From contig WFXD01000059.1 in NCBI GenBank assembly GCA_015490795.1, positions 1 through 64,000 of the forward strand: 64,000 bases of DNA. The letters are read 5' to 3'. The number at the start of each line of letters is the position of its first letter. Positions within the stretch are counted from its first letter, which is position 1. The translations under genes and the position numbers were made by a program. This stretch comes from Gammaproteobacteria bacterium. Lineage in GTDB: Bacteria; Pseudomonadota; Gammaproteobacteria; Chromatiales; Chromatiaceae. The notes beneath the pieces are model-generated. The model saw only the letters and a list, made by a program, of their open reading frames with translations. It was not told where the DNA came from and did no database searches. Shown here in pieces: positions 35,757 through 46,070 of the stretch.

Positions 35757-36725
35757 TTAGTACTTCAGCAGTACAGAACCCCAGGTAAAGCCGCCGCCAA
35801 AGGCCTCCAGCAGCAAGGTTTCACCACGTTTAATGCGCCCGTCCCGCACGGCCTCATCCAGCGCCAATGGGACAGAGGCGGCGGATGTGTTGCCATGCTC
35901 GTCTACTGTAACCACTACATGATCCATAGGCATGCGTAATTTTCTCGCCGTTGCCTTGATGATTCTGATGTTTGCCTGATGCGGGATCAGCCAGTCAATA
36001 TCAGACTTATTCATCCCGTTATGGTCAAGTGTTTCATCTACGATGCGGCCCAGTGTTGTGACCGCCATCTTAAAAACTTCGTTGCCGCGCATCTCTACGA
36101 ATGCGCCGCTATCTGCAAGCTGTGCCAATCCACTGGATATACCCACAGGAACCTGTAACAGGCTCGCATATTTTCCATCAGCATGCAGGTGGCTGGATAT
36201 AATCCCGGGTTCGCTGCTGGCCTCTACTACTGCTGCACCCGCGCCATCACCAAAGAGCACGCAGGTATCACGATCACTCCAGTCGATTATACGGGAGAGC
36301 GTCTCTGCGCCCACAACCAATGCACAACGCGCACTGCCTGTTCGAATAAAATTATCTGCAATGCCCAGCGCATAGACAAAACCCGTGCATACCGCCTGGA
36401 CATCAAATGCGGCACAACCATGAATGCCCAGCCGCTGCTGCAAAAGGCAGGCCGTGCTGGGAAAAACCTGGTCGGGTGTGGTGGTTGCAACGATAATCAG
36501 GTCGATATCATGTGTCTCCTTACCCGCTGCACTCATCGCACGGCGCGCAGCCTGTTCGGCCAGATCACATGTTGTCTCGTCATCCGCTGCAATATGGCGC
36601 TTGTGTATGCCGGTGCGATCTACAATCCACTCATCAGAGGTATCAACCATCTCTTCCAGATCATGATTGGTCAGCACCTTCTCTGGAAGAAAGCTGCCCG
36701 TGCCTGCTATGCGCGTATATTTCAC
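35757..36725 (-). CDS. fabH: 3-oxoacyl-ACP synthase III
   Basis: FabH starts fatty-acid synthesis by joining acetyl-CoA and malonyl-ACP. The 322-residue protein has the catalytic cysteine in [14 protein letters not shown], the histidine in [11 protein letters not shown] and the asparagine in [15 protein letters not shown]. Its ATG overlaps the plsX stop (ATGA). Pseudomonas aeruginosa lacks fabH at this place in the cluster, so here the order resembles E. coli. Confidence 0.97.
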   Translation of the reverse strand: MKYTRIAGTGSFLPEKVLTNHDLEEMVDTSDEWIVDRTGIHKRHIAADDETTCDLAEQAARRAMSAAGKETHDIDLIIVATTTPDQVFPSTACLLQQRLGIHGCAAFDVQAVCTGFVYALGIADNFIRTGSARCALVVGAETLSRIIDWSDRDTCVLFGDGAGAAVVEASSEPGIISSHLHADGKYASLLQVPVGISSGLAQLADSGAFVEMRGNEVFKMAVTTLGRIVDETLDHNGMNKSDIDWLIPHQANIRIIKATARKLRMPMDHVVVTVDEHGNTSAASVPLALDEAVRDGRIKRGETLLLEAFGGGFTWGSVLLKY

Positions 36726-37762
36726 TTAGATGCCATCGCATTCAGTTGCTCTTCAACCCGGGAGGCAATGCGGCGGGAGACATCACCGGCAACCTCTTTC
36801 TTGGCAAATCGAATAGCATTTTCAAAGGCTAATTGATCAGCACCACCGTGGCTCTTGACCACTATGCCACGCAACCCAATCAGGCTTGCGCCATTGTAGC
36901 GGCGCGGGTCTATGAAATGGCGGAAGTTTTTAAGAATTGGCAGGGTGATGAACCCCACCATTTTTGTGAGCGGATTCCGGTTGAATGCCCGTTTCAGGTA
37001 GTGGGTAATCATCGTGGCGACCCCTTCACAGCTCTTTAAGGAGACATTACCCACAAAGCCATCGCTGACCACCACATCGGCACCCTCTTTGTAGACGGAG
37101 TCCCCTTCGATATATCCAATATAGTTCAGGGAGCTCTTCTCCAGCTTCTCGTGCGCCACCTTTACCTGCTCATTGCCTTTGATCTCTTCATGGCCAATAT
37201 TGAGCAGCGCCACGCGGGGTGCTTCAATATCATCAACCGCAGAGACCAGCTCACTTCCCATCACTGCAAACTGAAACAGATGCTCTGCGTTGCAATCCAC
37301 ATTTGCTCCCAGATCCAACATCCAGGTGTGGCCGGCAATGGAGGGCACAGAAGCGATAATCGCTGGTCTGTCCACATAGGGCAGCATTTTGAGCACAAAG
37401 CGCGCTGTGGCCATGAGCGCGCCTGTATTGCCGGCACTTACACAGGCATCGGCTGTCCCATCTTTAACCAGATTAATGGCCACGCGCATGGATGAGTCTT
37501 TTTTGGTGCGCAACACCCTGGAGGGAGGTTCATCCATTGCAACCTCTTCCGAGGCATGATGAATGCGCAGGCGGCCACCTGCATCGTCACCCTTCAGATA
37601 CTGCTTGATGACCTCTTCGCGGCCAACGAGGATAAGGTTCAGATCAGGGTCATGCTTGAGGAAATTCAACGCAGCAGGGACAACAACCTCTGCACCAAAA
37701 TCACCACCCATAGCATCAAGCGAGATGGTTATCCGTTCTGGATTCAAAGCGGGCCTGCGCAC
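36722..37762 (-). CDS. plsX: Phosphate acyltransferase PlsX
   Basis: PlsX makes acyl-phosphate from acyl-ACP for phospholipid synthesis. The 346-residue protein begins near [16 protein letters not shown] and has [26 protein letters not shown] and [19 protein letters not shown]. The start used is a GTG at 37762, nine bases after the rpmF stop; a TTG at 37747 is also possible. It overlaps fabH by four bases. Confidence 0.96.
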   Translation of the reverse strand: MRRPALNPERITISLDAMGGDFGAEVVVPAALNFLKHDPDLNLILVGREEVIKQYLKGDDAGGRLRIHHASEEVAMDEPPSRVLRTKKDSSMRVAINLVKDGTADACVSAGNTGALMATARFVLKMLPYVDRPAIIASVPSIAGHTWMLDLGANVDCNAEHLFQFAVMGSELVSAVDDIEAPRVALLNIGHEEIKGNEQVKVAHEKLEKSSLNYIGYIEGDSVYKEGADVVVSDGFVGNVSLKSCEGVATMITHYLKRAFNRNPLTKMVGFITLPILKNFRHFIDPRRYNGASLIGLRGIVVKSHGGADQLAFENAIRFAKKEVAGDVSRRIASRVEEQLNAMASK

Positions 37763-37771
37763 AGAGTAAAA

Positions 37772-37951
37772 TTATTCGCCTTTTCCTTCGACTACCTTAC
37801 GGCCACGATAGAAACCATCGGCAGTAACATGGTGACGCAAATGGGTCTCACCAGAAGTGGGATCTACTGACAGGGTCTCAGCTGTTAGCGCATCATGTGA
37901 ACGACGCATGCCACGTCTTGATGGGGTCTTTCTACTTTTTTGAACAGCCAT
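37772..37951 (-). CDS. rpmF: 50S ribosomal protein L32
   Basis: A 59-residue basic protein read directly from the sequence: it starts [19 protein letters not shown] and contains [22 protein letters not shown], the standard L32 pattern of the cysteine-free gammaproteobacterial type. It lies between yceD (31 bases upstream) and plsX, its conserved location. It is a component of the large ribosomal subunit. Confidence 0.97.
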   Translation of the reverse strand: MAVQKSRKTPSRRGMRRSHDALTAETLSVDPTSGETHLRHHVTADGFYRGRKVVEGKGE

Positions 37952-37982
37952 GATACTAACTCCTAAATAAAATATTAAAAAT

Positions 37983-38507
37983 CTATCTCTGCTTCAGCTC
38001 AGATAAAACAGCAAATGGATTGGGACGGTTATCTGACCCTTTAAAATCCGCCGCTGGCTGTACAGCCTTCTGACTTACAGCAGAGCAGCATTCACCCTCT
38101 TTATGCCGTGGAACCTGCGGCAGCGACAGCAGCAGTTCATCCTCCACAATATCCAGCAGCCGGATACGCGGCTCGTCAAGGAGCAAAGGATCATAATGCT
38201 CTGGCAGGCGCTCCGCCTCTTCTGCACTGTTAACCAGCGCAATATTCAGTTGGGATTCAACTGAAGCAGCCATTGGCGAGAGGCAGCGTTGACACTCCAG
38301 GATCAGGTTTGCTCTTACAAACCCTGTAATAGAGATGCGCTTCCCGCCCTCTCTATTAAACACCAATCGCAGCTCAACCCCGCCATCAGCATCTAAAACC
38401 ACCTCGGCCAAGCGAGGAAGATCCACAATAGCAGCGCATCCGGAAAAAACCTTTTCCAGATCTGCCATGCGCCGCGGATCTACAAAATCAGGCAGGCGTG
38501 AGGGCAT
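37983..38507 (-). CDS. yceD: YceD family protein (DUF177)
   Basis: The 174-residue protein has the DUF177 pattern with [15 protein letters not shown] (CxxC-like pair), the [18 protein letters not shown] stretch, and [18 protein letters not shown]. It is the first gene of the yceD-rpmF-plsX-fab operon in most Gammaproteobacteria. Its function is linked to 23S rRNA in plants and bacteria, but is not well defined. The C-terminus has two cysteines (ECCSAV) that may bind metal. Confidence 0.93.
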   Translation of the reverse strand: MPSRLPDFVDPRRMADLEKVFSGCAAIVDLPRLAEVVLDADGGVELRLVFNREGGKRISITGFVRANLILECQRCLSPMAASVESQLNIALVNSAEEAERLPEHYDPLLLDEPRIRLLDIVEDELLLSLPQVPRHKEGECCSAVSQKAVQPAADFKGSDNRPNPFAVLSELKQR

Positions 38508-38592
38508 AATCGCGGGATGATATTACGCAATGACAAAAGTGTCAAAAAATTCAAGCAGATTCGAGGAGTTAGCCTGGGTAGCCCAGCAGGCT

Positions 38593-39891
38593 CTACTGTC
38601 CACCCACCACAGCCAGCAACACGCCTGCTGCCACGGCTGAGCCAATAACACCTGCCACATTAGGCCCCATCGCATGCATCAGCAGAAAATTATGGTGATT
38701 GCTCTCGAGCCCCACCTTATTGACCACACGAGCCGCCATTGGCACCGCAGAGACTCCTGCCGCCCCAATCAACGGGTTGACCTTGCCGCCACTGTATTTG
38801 TGCATGGCCTTACCCATAAACAGCCCTGCGGCCGTCCCTGCGCTGAAGGCAAAGGCACCAAGCACCAGAATACCCAGCGTCTCTATGGACAGAAACCTCT
38901 CTGCCGATAGCTGGGAGCCTACAGAGAGTCCTAAAAATATGGTGACAATATTGATAATCTCATTTTGTGCAGCCCCGCTCAGCCGCTCCACCACGCCGGA
39001 TTCGCGCAGCAGATTGCCAAACATCAGCATACCGATCAGCGGTGCAGCAGATGGCAGAAAAAGGATGCAGAGCAGCAGCACCGAAAAGGGAAAGAGGATC
39101 TTTTCAAGTTTACTGACAGGGCGCAGCTGCTGCATCACCACAGCACGCTCTTTCTCACTGGTCAAGAGGCGCATTATGGGCGGCTGGATGATCGGCACCA
39201 GGGCCATGTACGAGTAGGCTGCCACTGCAATGGCACCCAGGAGATCCGGGGCCAGGCGTGATGCCAAAAAGATGGCCGTTGGACCATCTGCACCGCCAAT
39301 GATTGCAATCGCAGAGGCATCTGCCAGCGAAAAATCAAAGCCGGGAACAAGGTTGAGCGCCAGGGCGCCCAGCAGCGTCAAAAAGATACCAAATTGTGCA
39401 GCAGCACCGAGCAGCAGTGTTGATGGCCGGGCAATCAATGCCGAAAAGTCCGTCAGCGCCCCGACACCCATAAAGATCAATAGTGGTGCCGCACCTGTCG
39501 CAATAGAGGCACTGTAGAAGCGATAGAGCATGCCTGGCTCATAGCCAAGATCACTCGCCAGCCAGTTACCTGCGGCATGAGCCTGTCCGGCTGCACTCTT
39601 CCATGCAGCCGCCACCTGATCAACTGGCACCCCCAGTGACTGCGCCAACAGAGCCAGGTGCTCCGGGTTGCCTGAATTGAGCAACTGCCCTACTGCGCTC
39701 TCCGCCATGCCTGCCCCTGGAATATTGGCCAGAATAGCGCCAAAGCCAATCGGCAGCAGCAGCAAAGGTTCAAACTTCTTTGCAATTGCCAGATAGATAA
39801 GCAGGCAGCCCACCAGCATCATGATAAGCTGGCCACCGGTAAAATTGGCAATTCCGGTGGATTGCCAGAGCGATGTAAATCCAATATCCAT
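38593..39891 (-). CDS. oadB: Sodium-pumping oxaloacetate decarboxylase, beta subunit
   Basis: A 432-residue membrane protein with about nine to eleven helices. Conserved elements include [33 protein letters not shown] (the ion-site aspartate lies here), [17 protein letters not shown] and [18 protein letters not shown]. This subunit decarboxylates carboxybiotin and pumps sodium out. It comes last in the oadG-oadA-oadB order, five bases after oadA. Confidence 0.96.
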   Translation of the reverse strand: MDIGFTSLWQSTGIANFTGGQLIMMLVGCLLIYLAIAKKFEPLLLLPIGFGAILANIPGAGMAESAVGQLLNSGNPEHLALLAQSLGVPVDQVAAAWKSAAGQAHAAGNWLASDLGYEPGMLYRFYSASIATGAAPLLIFMGVGALTDFSALIARPSTLLLGAAAQFGIFLTLLGALALNLVPGFDFSLADASAIAIIGGADGPTAIFLASRLAPDLLGAIAVAAYSYMALVPIIQPPIMRLLTSEKERAVVMQQLRPVSKLEKILFPFSVLLLCILFLPSAAPLIGMLMFGNLLRESGVVERLSGAAQNEIINIVTIFLGLSVGSQLSAERFLSIETLGILVLGAFAFSAGTAAGLFMGKAMHKYSGGKVNPLIGAAGVSAVPMAARVVNKVGLESNHHNFLLMHAMGPNVAGVIGSAVAAGVLLAVVGGQ

Positions 39892-39896
39892 TGTGG

Positions 39897-41696
39897 TTAC
39901 GCCAGCTCGATCAAGGTATCGCCAACCTTAACGGCATCACCCTCTTTTATACAGATAGCGGATATGGTGCCCGCTGTAGAGGCCCGAACCTCTGTCTCCA
40001 TCTTCATTGCCTCAAGGATGATAACCACTTCACCCGACTCAACCACCTGCCCTTCACGCACCTGAATCTTCCAGATATTTCCAGCCAGGGGAGATGTAAT
40101 CGGCTCCCCTGCTCCGGCAGCTGCAACTACCGGGGCAGCTGCCACGGGTGGGGATGCCGCCGCCTGAATGTTCTGGACAGCACCGCCTGGCGCAACAGAG
40201 ACATCATAACCATTGCCATTAACAACCACATGGTAGTTCTCCTGACCGCCTGCCGATGCGGGTGCAGTAGCCGGAGCTGCGGCCACTACAGGCTCTGTCT
40301 CACTGCCGGGCGCAGGCTCGAAGGCATCCGGGTTGCCGCGATTTTCCAGGAATTTAAGGCCAATTTGCGGGAACTGGGCATAGGTGATCACATCATCGAC
40401 CACGTTCTCTGCCAGCTTGATCCCTTTCTCATCCGCAATTTTGATCAGTTCATCCTGCAATCTCTGCATTTCAGGCTGTAGCAGGTCACCGGGGCGGCAG
40501 GTGATCGGCTCCTCGCCATCTTCCAGCACCATCGCTTGGATCTCGGGGTTCATTGGTGCTGGAGTCGCACCGTATTCGCCACGCAAAATGCCACGGGTCT
40601 CCTTGGTGATGCTCTTGTAGCGCTCACCCGTCAGGACATTCAATACCGCCTGAGTGCCCACAATTTGAGAGGTTGGCGTTACCAATGGAATATGACCAAG
40701 GTCTTTACGCACCTTGGGGATCTCCTCCAACACAGCATCCAGCTTGTCTGCAGCATCCTGTTCACGCAGCTGACTCTCCATGTTGGTCAGCATACCACCC
40801 GGCACCTGCGCGACCAGAATGCGGGAGTCTATCCCCTTCAGGCTGCCTTCAAAGGCGGCATATTTCTTGCGCACTTCACGGAAGTAGGCTGCAATCTCCT
40901 CCAGCAGGAGAATATCCAGCCCTGTATCACGCTCTGTCCCCTCGAAGATGGCAACCAGGGCCTCTGTTGGCGAGTGGCCGTAAGTCATGCTCATGGATGA
41001 GATAGCGGCATCAACCATATCGACGCCCGCTTCAGCAGCCTTCAGGCAAGAGGCTACGCTCATCCCTGTGGTGGCGTGGCTATGCATGGCGATCGGGATA
41101 TCAACCGTCTCTTTCAGGCGACCAATCAACTCACCAGCCACATAGGGCTTGATCAGGCCTGCCATATCCTTGATGCAGATAGAGTGACAGCCCATATCCT
41201 CAAAACGCCGCCCCAGATCCACCCAAGTATCCATGTTATGCACGGGGCTTATAGTATAAGAGATGGTGCCCTGCGCATGCTTGCCTGTTTTCAGCGTAGC
41301 CTTCACCGCTGTTTCCAGGTTACGCAGGTCATTCAGCGCATCAAAGATGCGAAAGACATCAATGCCGGTTTCAGCCGCCCGCTCGACAAAGGCCTCGACA
41401 ACATCATCGGCATAGTGCCGGTAACCCAGCATGTTCTGCCCCCGCAGCAACATCTGGTGGCGGGTATTTGGCATCGCTGCCTTTAGCAGACGCAGGCGCT
41501 CCCACGGATCCTCCCCCAGGTAACGAATGCACGCATCAAATGTAGCGCCGCCCCAGGTCTCCAGGGACCAAAAACCGACCTGATCCAGCTTGGCGGCAAT
41601 GGGCAACATGTCCTCAATACGCATGCGGGTTGCAAACAGGGACTGATGGGCGTCGCGCAGTACGACATCGGTAATTCCAAGTTTATTCTCTGTCAT
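39897..41696 (-). CDS. oadA: Oxaloacetate decarboxylase, alpha subunit
   Basis: The 599-residue protein joins a carboxyltransferase TIM barrel (about 1-290, with [16 protein letters not shown] and the metal site MHSHATTG) and the PYC/OADA conserved domain (about 300-460) to a biotinyl domain at the C-terminus. The biotin lysine is in [13 protein letters not shown]. The linker before it is Ala/Pro-rich. It transfers CO2 from oxaloacetate to biotin, yielding pyruvate. Its partner subunits flank it. Pyruvate carboxylase subunit B is the closest alternative, but the oadB and oadG neighbours settle it. Confidence 0.97.
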   Translation of the reverse strand: MTENKLGITDVVLRDAHQSLFATRMRIEDMLPIAAKLDQVGFWSLETWGGATFDACIRYLGEDPWERLRLLKAAMPNTRHQMLLRGQNMLGYRHYADDVVEAFVERAAETGIDVFRIFDALNDLRNLETAVKATLKTGKHAQGTISYTISPVHNMDTWVDLGRRFEDMGCHSICIKDMAGLIKPYVAGELIGRLKETVDIPIAMHSHATTGMSVASCLKAAEAGVDMVDAAISSMSMTYGHSPTEALVAIFEGTERDTGLDILLLEEIAAYFREVRKKYAAFEGSLKGIDSRILVAQVPGGMLTNMESQLREQDAADKLDAVLEEIPKVRKDLGHIPLVTPTSQIVGTQAVLNVLTGERYKSITKETRGILRGEYGATPAPMNPEIQAMVLEDGEEPITCRPGDLLQPEMQRLQDELIKIADEKGIKLAENVVDDVITYAQFPQIGLKFLENRGNPDAFEPAPGSETEPVVAAAPATAPASAGGQENYHVVVNGNGYDVSVAPGGAVQNIQAAASPPVAAAPVVAAAGAGEPITSPLAGNIWKIQVREGQVVESGEVVIILEAMKMETEVRASTAGTISAICIKEGDAVKVGDTLIELA

Positions 41697-41741
41697 GTGG
41701 GGGATCGCTATTTGAAAAAAGAAACTGGGTCTAAGAGGAGA

Positions 41742-41978
41742 TTAACGGGTATCGCGGTAGCGTCTGATGGCGGCGCTGATAACGGAGACCAACACCTCGT
41801 CGCTCCTGCCTGGCGCCTTTACTGCTGTATCAACAGCAGGCAGCTCACCCTCGAGCGATATGGCTAGACGGGACATTCCTTTCATGGTTACAACCAAAAT
41901 TATCAGAAAGGTAAATACAATTCCCATACCGATAAGCATGAGTTGTATGCCGGTCATCATCAGCTCAGAAAAGGGCAT
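41742..41978 (-). CDS. oadG: Oxaloacetate decarboxylase, gamma subunit
   Basis: A 78-residue protein with one N-terminal membrane helix (about residues 10-33, LMLIGMGIVFTFLIILVV) and a polar C-terminus. This matches the small gamma subunit that holds the alpha and beta subunits together. It is first in the operon, 45 bases before oadA. Low sequence conservation means the call depends on context and topology. Confidence 0.88.
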   Translation of the reverse strand: MPFSELMMTGIQLMLIGMGIVFTFLIILVVTMKGMSRLAISLEGELPAVDTAVKAPGRSDEVLVSVISAAIRRYRDTR

Positions 41979-42170
41979 ATTTTGTTCTCCTCAAGTCACT
42001 TCGGCCCGTTAAAAATAACGGACTCTGTCACGGGCAGCCTTTTCTATGGGAATGCACTTTGTTTGTCAAGCAACAAAAATGGGGGGGCTTTATTATCTTA
42101 TTGTTTTGGTTGAAATTGTTGTTTAGACAAATTTTGCAGTTTTAGCAGATAGCAGGCTCATGCCAGGATT

Positions 42171-42198
42171 TTGTCTATTGGGTGAATCCCCCTATAAT
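42171..42198 (+). promoter_or_regulatory. Candidate sigma-70 promoter for maf
   Basis: TTGTCT at 42171-42176 and a perfect TATAAT at 42193-42198 are 16 bases apart, about 55 bases upstream of the maf start. Judged by eye only. Confidence 0.5.
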
Positions 42199-42252
42199 CC
42201 CAGCGAATTCATTTTTGATTTCAACCTGATAAGCGAGCATTCAGCAAAGAGA

Positions 42253-42843
42253 ATGAACACTGATAACGCCCCCATAATTCTAGGATCAACCTCACCTTTC
42301 AGGCGCAACCTGCTGAAAAAGCTATGTATAGACTTTACTACAGCCGCCCCTGATATTGATGAGAAGGCTCTTCCAGGTGAATCGCCTGCCGAGCTGGTAT
42401 CAAGATTGGCTGTTGAGAAAGCCGCAGCCGTCAGCGCCCGCCACCCAAACGCATTGATTATCGGCTCTGACCAGGTTGCATCTATTGATCAGCAGATTTT
42501 AGGGAAACCGGGCAACAGGGAGGGGGCCATCGATCAACTATTGGCAGCCTCTGGGAGATGCGTCACTTTTTATACCGGCCTCTGCCTGCTCAATAGCGCC
42601 AGCGGCCGAAAGCAAGTTACGTGTGAAATCTTTCATGTCCATTTCCGCAGCCTGGGGCGGCATCAGATCGAGCGATACATCGACCAGGAGAGGCCCTATG
42701 AGTGCGCCGGCAGCTTTAAATCGGAAGGGCTTGGCATATCACTTTTTGAGCGGCTGGAGGGTGATGACCCAAACACCCTGATTGGTCTGCCGCTGATACA
42801 ACTGGTCAGCATGCTTGGCAATGAGGGCATTCAGGTTCCTTAG
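42253..42843 (+). CDS. yceF: Maf family nucleotide pyrophosphatase (YceF type)
   Basis: The ATG at 42253 (MNTDNAPIILGSTSPFRRNLL) gives 196 residues, the usual size; the longer frame to 42160 spans the promoter. Conserved Maf features are LGSTSPFRR, DIDEKALPGE, IIGSDQVASID, and YECAGSFKSEGLGISLF. The GSDQV and FKSEG forms fit the YceF group, whose E. coli member acts on 7-methyl-GTP. It points opposite to its neighbours, as yceF does relative to yceD in E. coli and Pseudomonas. Confidence 0.94.
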   Translation: MNTDNAPIILGSTSPFRRNLLKKLCIDFTTAAPDIDEKALPGESPAELVSRLAVEKAAAVSARHPNALIIGSDQVASIDQQILGKPGNREGAIDQLLAASGRCVTFYTGLCLLNSASGRKQVTCEIFHVHFRSLGRHQIERYIDQERPYECAGSFKSEGLGISLFERLEGDDPNTLIGLPLIQLVSMLGNEGIQVP

Positions 42844-42847
42844 CCCC

Positions 42848-43849
42848 CTAACGCAGCTGCGGTGCCCAGCCCAACCCGGATATTCGCGCTAAACTGTCGG
42901 CCATGCCTGCCCCAATGCGCTGTGCCAACTTCTCAAACAGATCCTCAGCCGGCGTAAAATCAACAATCTCCTCTGCTCCAATAATTTCGCGAGCCACATG
43001 GCTACTGCTGGCCAGCCCATCGACAAGCCCAAGTTTCAGACTCTCTTCGCCGCTCCAAAACAGGCCACTAAACAGTTTTTTGCCGCCCTTCAGACGATCA
43101 CCCCGGCCTCTTTTCACCACATCAATAAACTGTTGATGCAGCTGGTTCAGCATGCCTTGGATATGCGCTTGCTCCTCCTCTTTCATGGGAGAGAAGGGGT
43201 CCATGATGCCTTTATGCTCCCCCGCAGCCAGAAGACGCCGCTCCACCCCCAGCTTTGACATGGCCTGCTCAAATCCAAACCCATTCATCAAAACACCAAT
43301 GGAGCCAACGATGCTCCCCTTGTCTGCATAGATCTCATCCGCAGCGGCCGCTATGTAGTACCCGCCTGAGGCGCAGACATCAACGATGACCGCATATACA
43401 GGTATGTCCTTATATTTCTCTTTAAGGCGGGTAATTTCATCATTGATATAGGCCGCCTGCACCGGGCTGCCACCTGGGCTATTAATGCGCAGCACCACCC
43501 CTTTTGTGTCTTTATCCTTAAAAGCGGCTCGCAGCCCTGTGATTACATTATCGGCACCGGCAGGCTCACCCGCTGCAATGACCCCTTTCACTTCGACCAG
43601 AGCCGTATGCCCACCATCCTTTACGGGAACGGATGTGAACTTGCCGGGAAGCATGAGCACCAACAGCATAAAGAGGTAGGCAAAGGTTAAAAACTTGAAG
43701 AAAATTCCCCATCTTCTGGTACGGCGATGTTCGTTAAGTGTGGAGCTCACCAGCTTCTCAAGCTGCTCGCGCTCCCACTTTCCTGGCTCCACCCCACCCG
43801 TTTGAGATGCTGATGGCTGCTGCATTTGATCCTGTTGAATATCACTCAT
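42848..43849 (-). CDS. sppA: Signal peptide peptidase SppA-like (S49 family)
   Basis: A 333-residue single-domain S49 protease (E. coli SppA has two domains). A membrane helix at about residues 48-66 (FFKFLTFAYLFMLLVLML) follows a cytoplasmic N-terminus. The region LRINSPGGSPVQAAYINDEI, the catalytic serine in ASGGYYIAAAADEIYAD and GSIVGSIGVLMNG are clear. It digests signal peptides after cleavage. The gene order rluC, HAD phosphatase, sppA, maf is as in Pseudomonas. Confidence 0.94.
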   Translation of the reverse strand: MSDIQQDQMQQPSASQTGGVEPGKWEREQLEKLVSSTLNEHRRTRRWGIFFKFLTFAYLFMLLVLMLPGKFTSVPVKDGGHTALVEVKGVIAAGEPAGADNVITGLRAAFKDKDTKGVVLRINSPGGSPVQAAYINDEITRLKEKYKDIPVYAVIVDVCASGGYYIAAAADEIYADKGSIVGSIGVLMNGFGFEQAMSKLGVERRLLAAGEHKGIMDPFSPMKEEEQAHIQGMLNQLHQQFIDVVKRGRGDRLKGGKKLFSGLFWSGEESLKLGLVDGLASSSHVAREIIGAEEIVDFTPAEDLFEKLAQRIGAGMADSLARISGLGWAPQLR

Positions 43850-43886
43850 GATTTAAATCAATACCTTAAAAGTTGTTTTTGGGGGG

Positions 43887-44549
43887 TTATGAGGCTCTGC
43901 TCAATAACCAATCCGGAACCTCTGAAATGGCAGCCAGGCAACCCTGTGGCTCATGCTGTAGCAGCCGTTCGGTTGAATGAACCCCATAACTGACCGCCAG
44001 TGCTGCCGTGCCCGCACTGTTTGCCATCTGCATGTCGTATTCAGTGTCGCCAATCATCAGCGCATCCGCAGCCTCAACGCCCAACTCGTCCAGAATCTGC
44101 AACAGCATGTCGGGATGGGGTTTGGAGAAGGCCTCATCAGCACAACGTGTCGTATGAAAAACCTTGTCTAACCCTGTGTTATTTAACGCTTTGTCCAGCC
44201 CAGGGCGCCCCTTTCCCGTGGCCACGGCAAGCAGATAACCTTCCGCTTTTAGCGCATGCAGCACCTCTTTGGCCCCACTGAACAGGGGCATTGGCGTCCT
44301 GTTTTCAAATAGAAAATGGTGGCGGTAACGCCCCTTCACCTCTTTTACCAGGGCTTCATCAGCAGCCGGAAAGAGCATGCAGATGGCCTCTTTCAGCCCC
44401 AGACCAATAATATTGCTGATGCTGCTATCGGTTGGCAGCGCCAGTCCAAGATCCGTAATGGCAGAGCGCATGCAGTTTACAATGCGTGACTCAGAGTCCA
44501 TCAAGGTGCCATCCCAGTCAAAGACTAGCAGTTCATACGCTCTATGCAT
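43887..44549 (-). CDS. HAD-superfamily phosphatase, Gph/PhoE-like
   Basis: The 220-residue protein has the HAD motif I DWDGTLMDSE, motif II region LAVATGKGRPGLD (T at the motif), the lysine in SKPHPDMLL and motif IV MIGDTEYDMQMA. The cap domain is of the small alpha-helical type, as in phosphoglycolate phosphatases. The substrate is unknown. It ends next to rluC with one base between the genes, so both are likely co-transcribed. Confidence 0.92.
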   Translation of the reverse strand: MHRAYELLVFDWDGTLMDSESRIVNCMRSAITDLGLALPTDSSISNIIGLGLKEAICMLFPAADEALVKEVKGRYRHHFLFENRTPMPLFSGAKEVLHALKAEGYLLAVATGKGRPGLDKALNNTGLDKVFHTTRCADEAFSKPHPDMLLQILDELGVEAADALMIGDTEYDMQMANSAGTAALAVSYGVHSTERLLQHEPQGCLAAISEVPDWLLSRAS

Positions 44550-44550
44550 C

Positions 44551-45510
44551 TTAATTTTCCAGCCTTAACTGCTTCAACAGCCTCTCCAGGCTGGATTCAA
44601 GGGGTGCCTTGATGCATTGATCCTGCCTCTCGTCCGGCCATCGAAAACGCAAGGATTCTGCATGCAGAAACAGCCGTTTCAAACCCAAGCCTCGAAACAG
44701 CTTGTTTGCCCTGGGTTCACCATACTTCTCATCACCGAGTATCGGGTGCCCCAGGTGGGCTGCATGCACCCTGATCTGGTGCGTGCGCCCCGTTACCGGC
44801 TTTGCCTCGACCAGCGTGGCATTTGAAAACCGCTCCAGTACACGAAAGCGGGTCAATGCAGACTTGCCATTGCTGTTCACGCGCACTACCCGCTCACCGC
44901 CTTGCAGTGTGTTTTTCAACAATGGCGCATCCACATCTGCACGCCGTCCCTCCCAGCGCCCTGCCAATAGCGCAATATAGCGCTTATCCATTTTGTTGTT
45001 TCGCAGCAGTTCATGCAGCACCCTCAAGGCACTGCGCCTGCGGGCAATCAGCAGGCAGCCGGAGGTCTCTCTATCCAGTCGGTGAACCAACTCCATCTGA
45101 TGCTCTTCCGGCTTTAGCAGACGCATGGCTTCAATGACGCCATAGTTCAACCCGCTCCCGCCATGCACTGCGAGTCCAGATGGTTTATTCAGTGCAAACC
45201 ATCGCTTATCCTCAGTCAACAGCGCCTCTCGAAGCTGTTGCAAAACCCGCTCATGCGGTTTCACAGGCTGGGCCTGCTCAGCAACGCGCACCGGGGGGAT
45301 TCGCACCACATCGCCTTGCTGTAAACGGTAGCTTGCACGAACCCGCCCTTTGTTCACCCTCACCTCCCCCCGGCGCAAGATACGGTAGATATAGCTGCGC
45401 GGCACCCCTCTTAAACGGCCAAGCAGGAAGTTATCAATACGCTGTCCCTCACGACCCTCATCCACCTCGACCAGGGCAACAGCAGCGGTTTTTTTCTGAT
45501 TATCTAACAT
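44551..45510 (-). CDS. rluC: 23S rRNA pseudouridine synthase RluC
   Basis: RluC converts U955, U2504 and U2580 of 23S rRNA to pseudouridine. The 319-residue protein has an N-terminal S4 domain (about 20-75, with QRIDNFLLGRLRGVPRSYIYR) and the synthase domain with the catalytic aspartate in VHRLDRETSGCLLIAR. Also present are KPVTGRTHQIRVHAAHLGHPI and GDEKYG. Divergent rne immediately beyond supports this identity over RluD. Confidence 0.95.
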   Translation of the reverse strand: MLDNQKKTAAVALVEVDEGREGQRIDNFLLGRLRGVPRSYIYRILRRGEVRVNKGRVRASYRLQQGDVVRIPPVRVAEQAQPVKPHERVLQQLREALLTEDKRWFALNKPSGLAVHGGSGLNYGVIEAMRLLKPEEHQMELVHRLDRETSGCLLIARRRSALRVLHELLRNNKMDKRYIALLAGRWEGRRADVDAPLLKNTLQGGERVVRVNSNGKSALTRFRVLERFSNATLVEAKPVTGRTHQIRVHAAHLGHPILGDEKYGEPRANKLFRGLGLKRLFLHAESLRFRWPDERQDQCIKAPLESSLERLLKQLRLEN

Positions 45511-46070
45511 TTTGTAATGATAACAGTTTCTTCTTTAATTGCTGCATTCCGGCAAGGCTGCTATAGTTGCCCGATAGTGAGCTGCGTTTATCTAATAGAG
45601 TTTGATAGACCCTCCCTGTAAATAAACCTGTTACAAGACGCCTGTTTTGAATGGAACGGGCGTCAAAATGCACAATTCGAACCAGAGCACACACCGGATC
45701 TATACGGCAGGATCGCCGAAAAACAGGCGCCAGGGATCGCACAAAACAGACTGTAGAGGTGGCTCCTAAGATATCGCGGTACGCTGTTAGTTATAGGGTT
45801 TTGAATGTGTACTGAACAACAAATCACCCTCATTTTTTGAGGGACTATTAAAAATTTACTGCACGCGCCTGCCCGCGCCCTGGATCGGCAGCTGCACCAC
45901 CCCTGTTTGCAAACCGGAGAATTATGCCTCATTCGGCATAAGCTTGGATAGAGACAAATCCCCTCCTGCACATCAATGAAGCTACTGATGTAAAGCGAAC
46001 GATTTTGGTACGGTCTGAAGATAATCCACGGCAGCATACGTAGAGCGAGGCGCCGAGAGATACCGACAAT
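45511..46070 (+). promoter_or_regulatory. Long leader region of rne, probable autoregulatory 5' UTR
   Basis: The 560 bases between divergent rluC and rne contain no supported gene. Two short hairpins are seen: CCCTC at 45827-45831 with GAGGG at 45839-45843, and a seven-base stem TTATGCC at 45922-45928 with GGCATAA at 45935-45941. In E. coli rne has a long structured leader through which RNase E controls its own message, so a similar role is likely here. The exact transcript start is unknown. Confidence 0.55.

Noticed and set aside
39897-41696. Pyruvate carboxylase subunit B as an alternative for oadA
   Set aside because: Adjacent beta and gamma sodium-pump subunits make oxaloacetate decarboxylase the better call.
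45660-45700. ATTCGAACC resembling a tRNA T-arm
   Set aside because: No matching acceptor, D or anticodon arms can be built around it.
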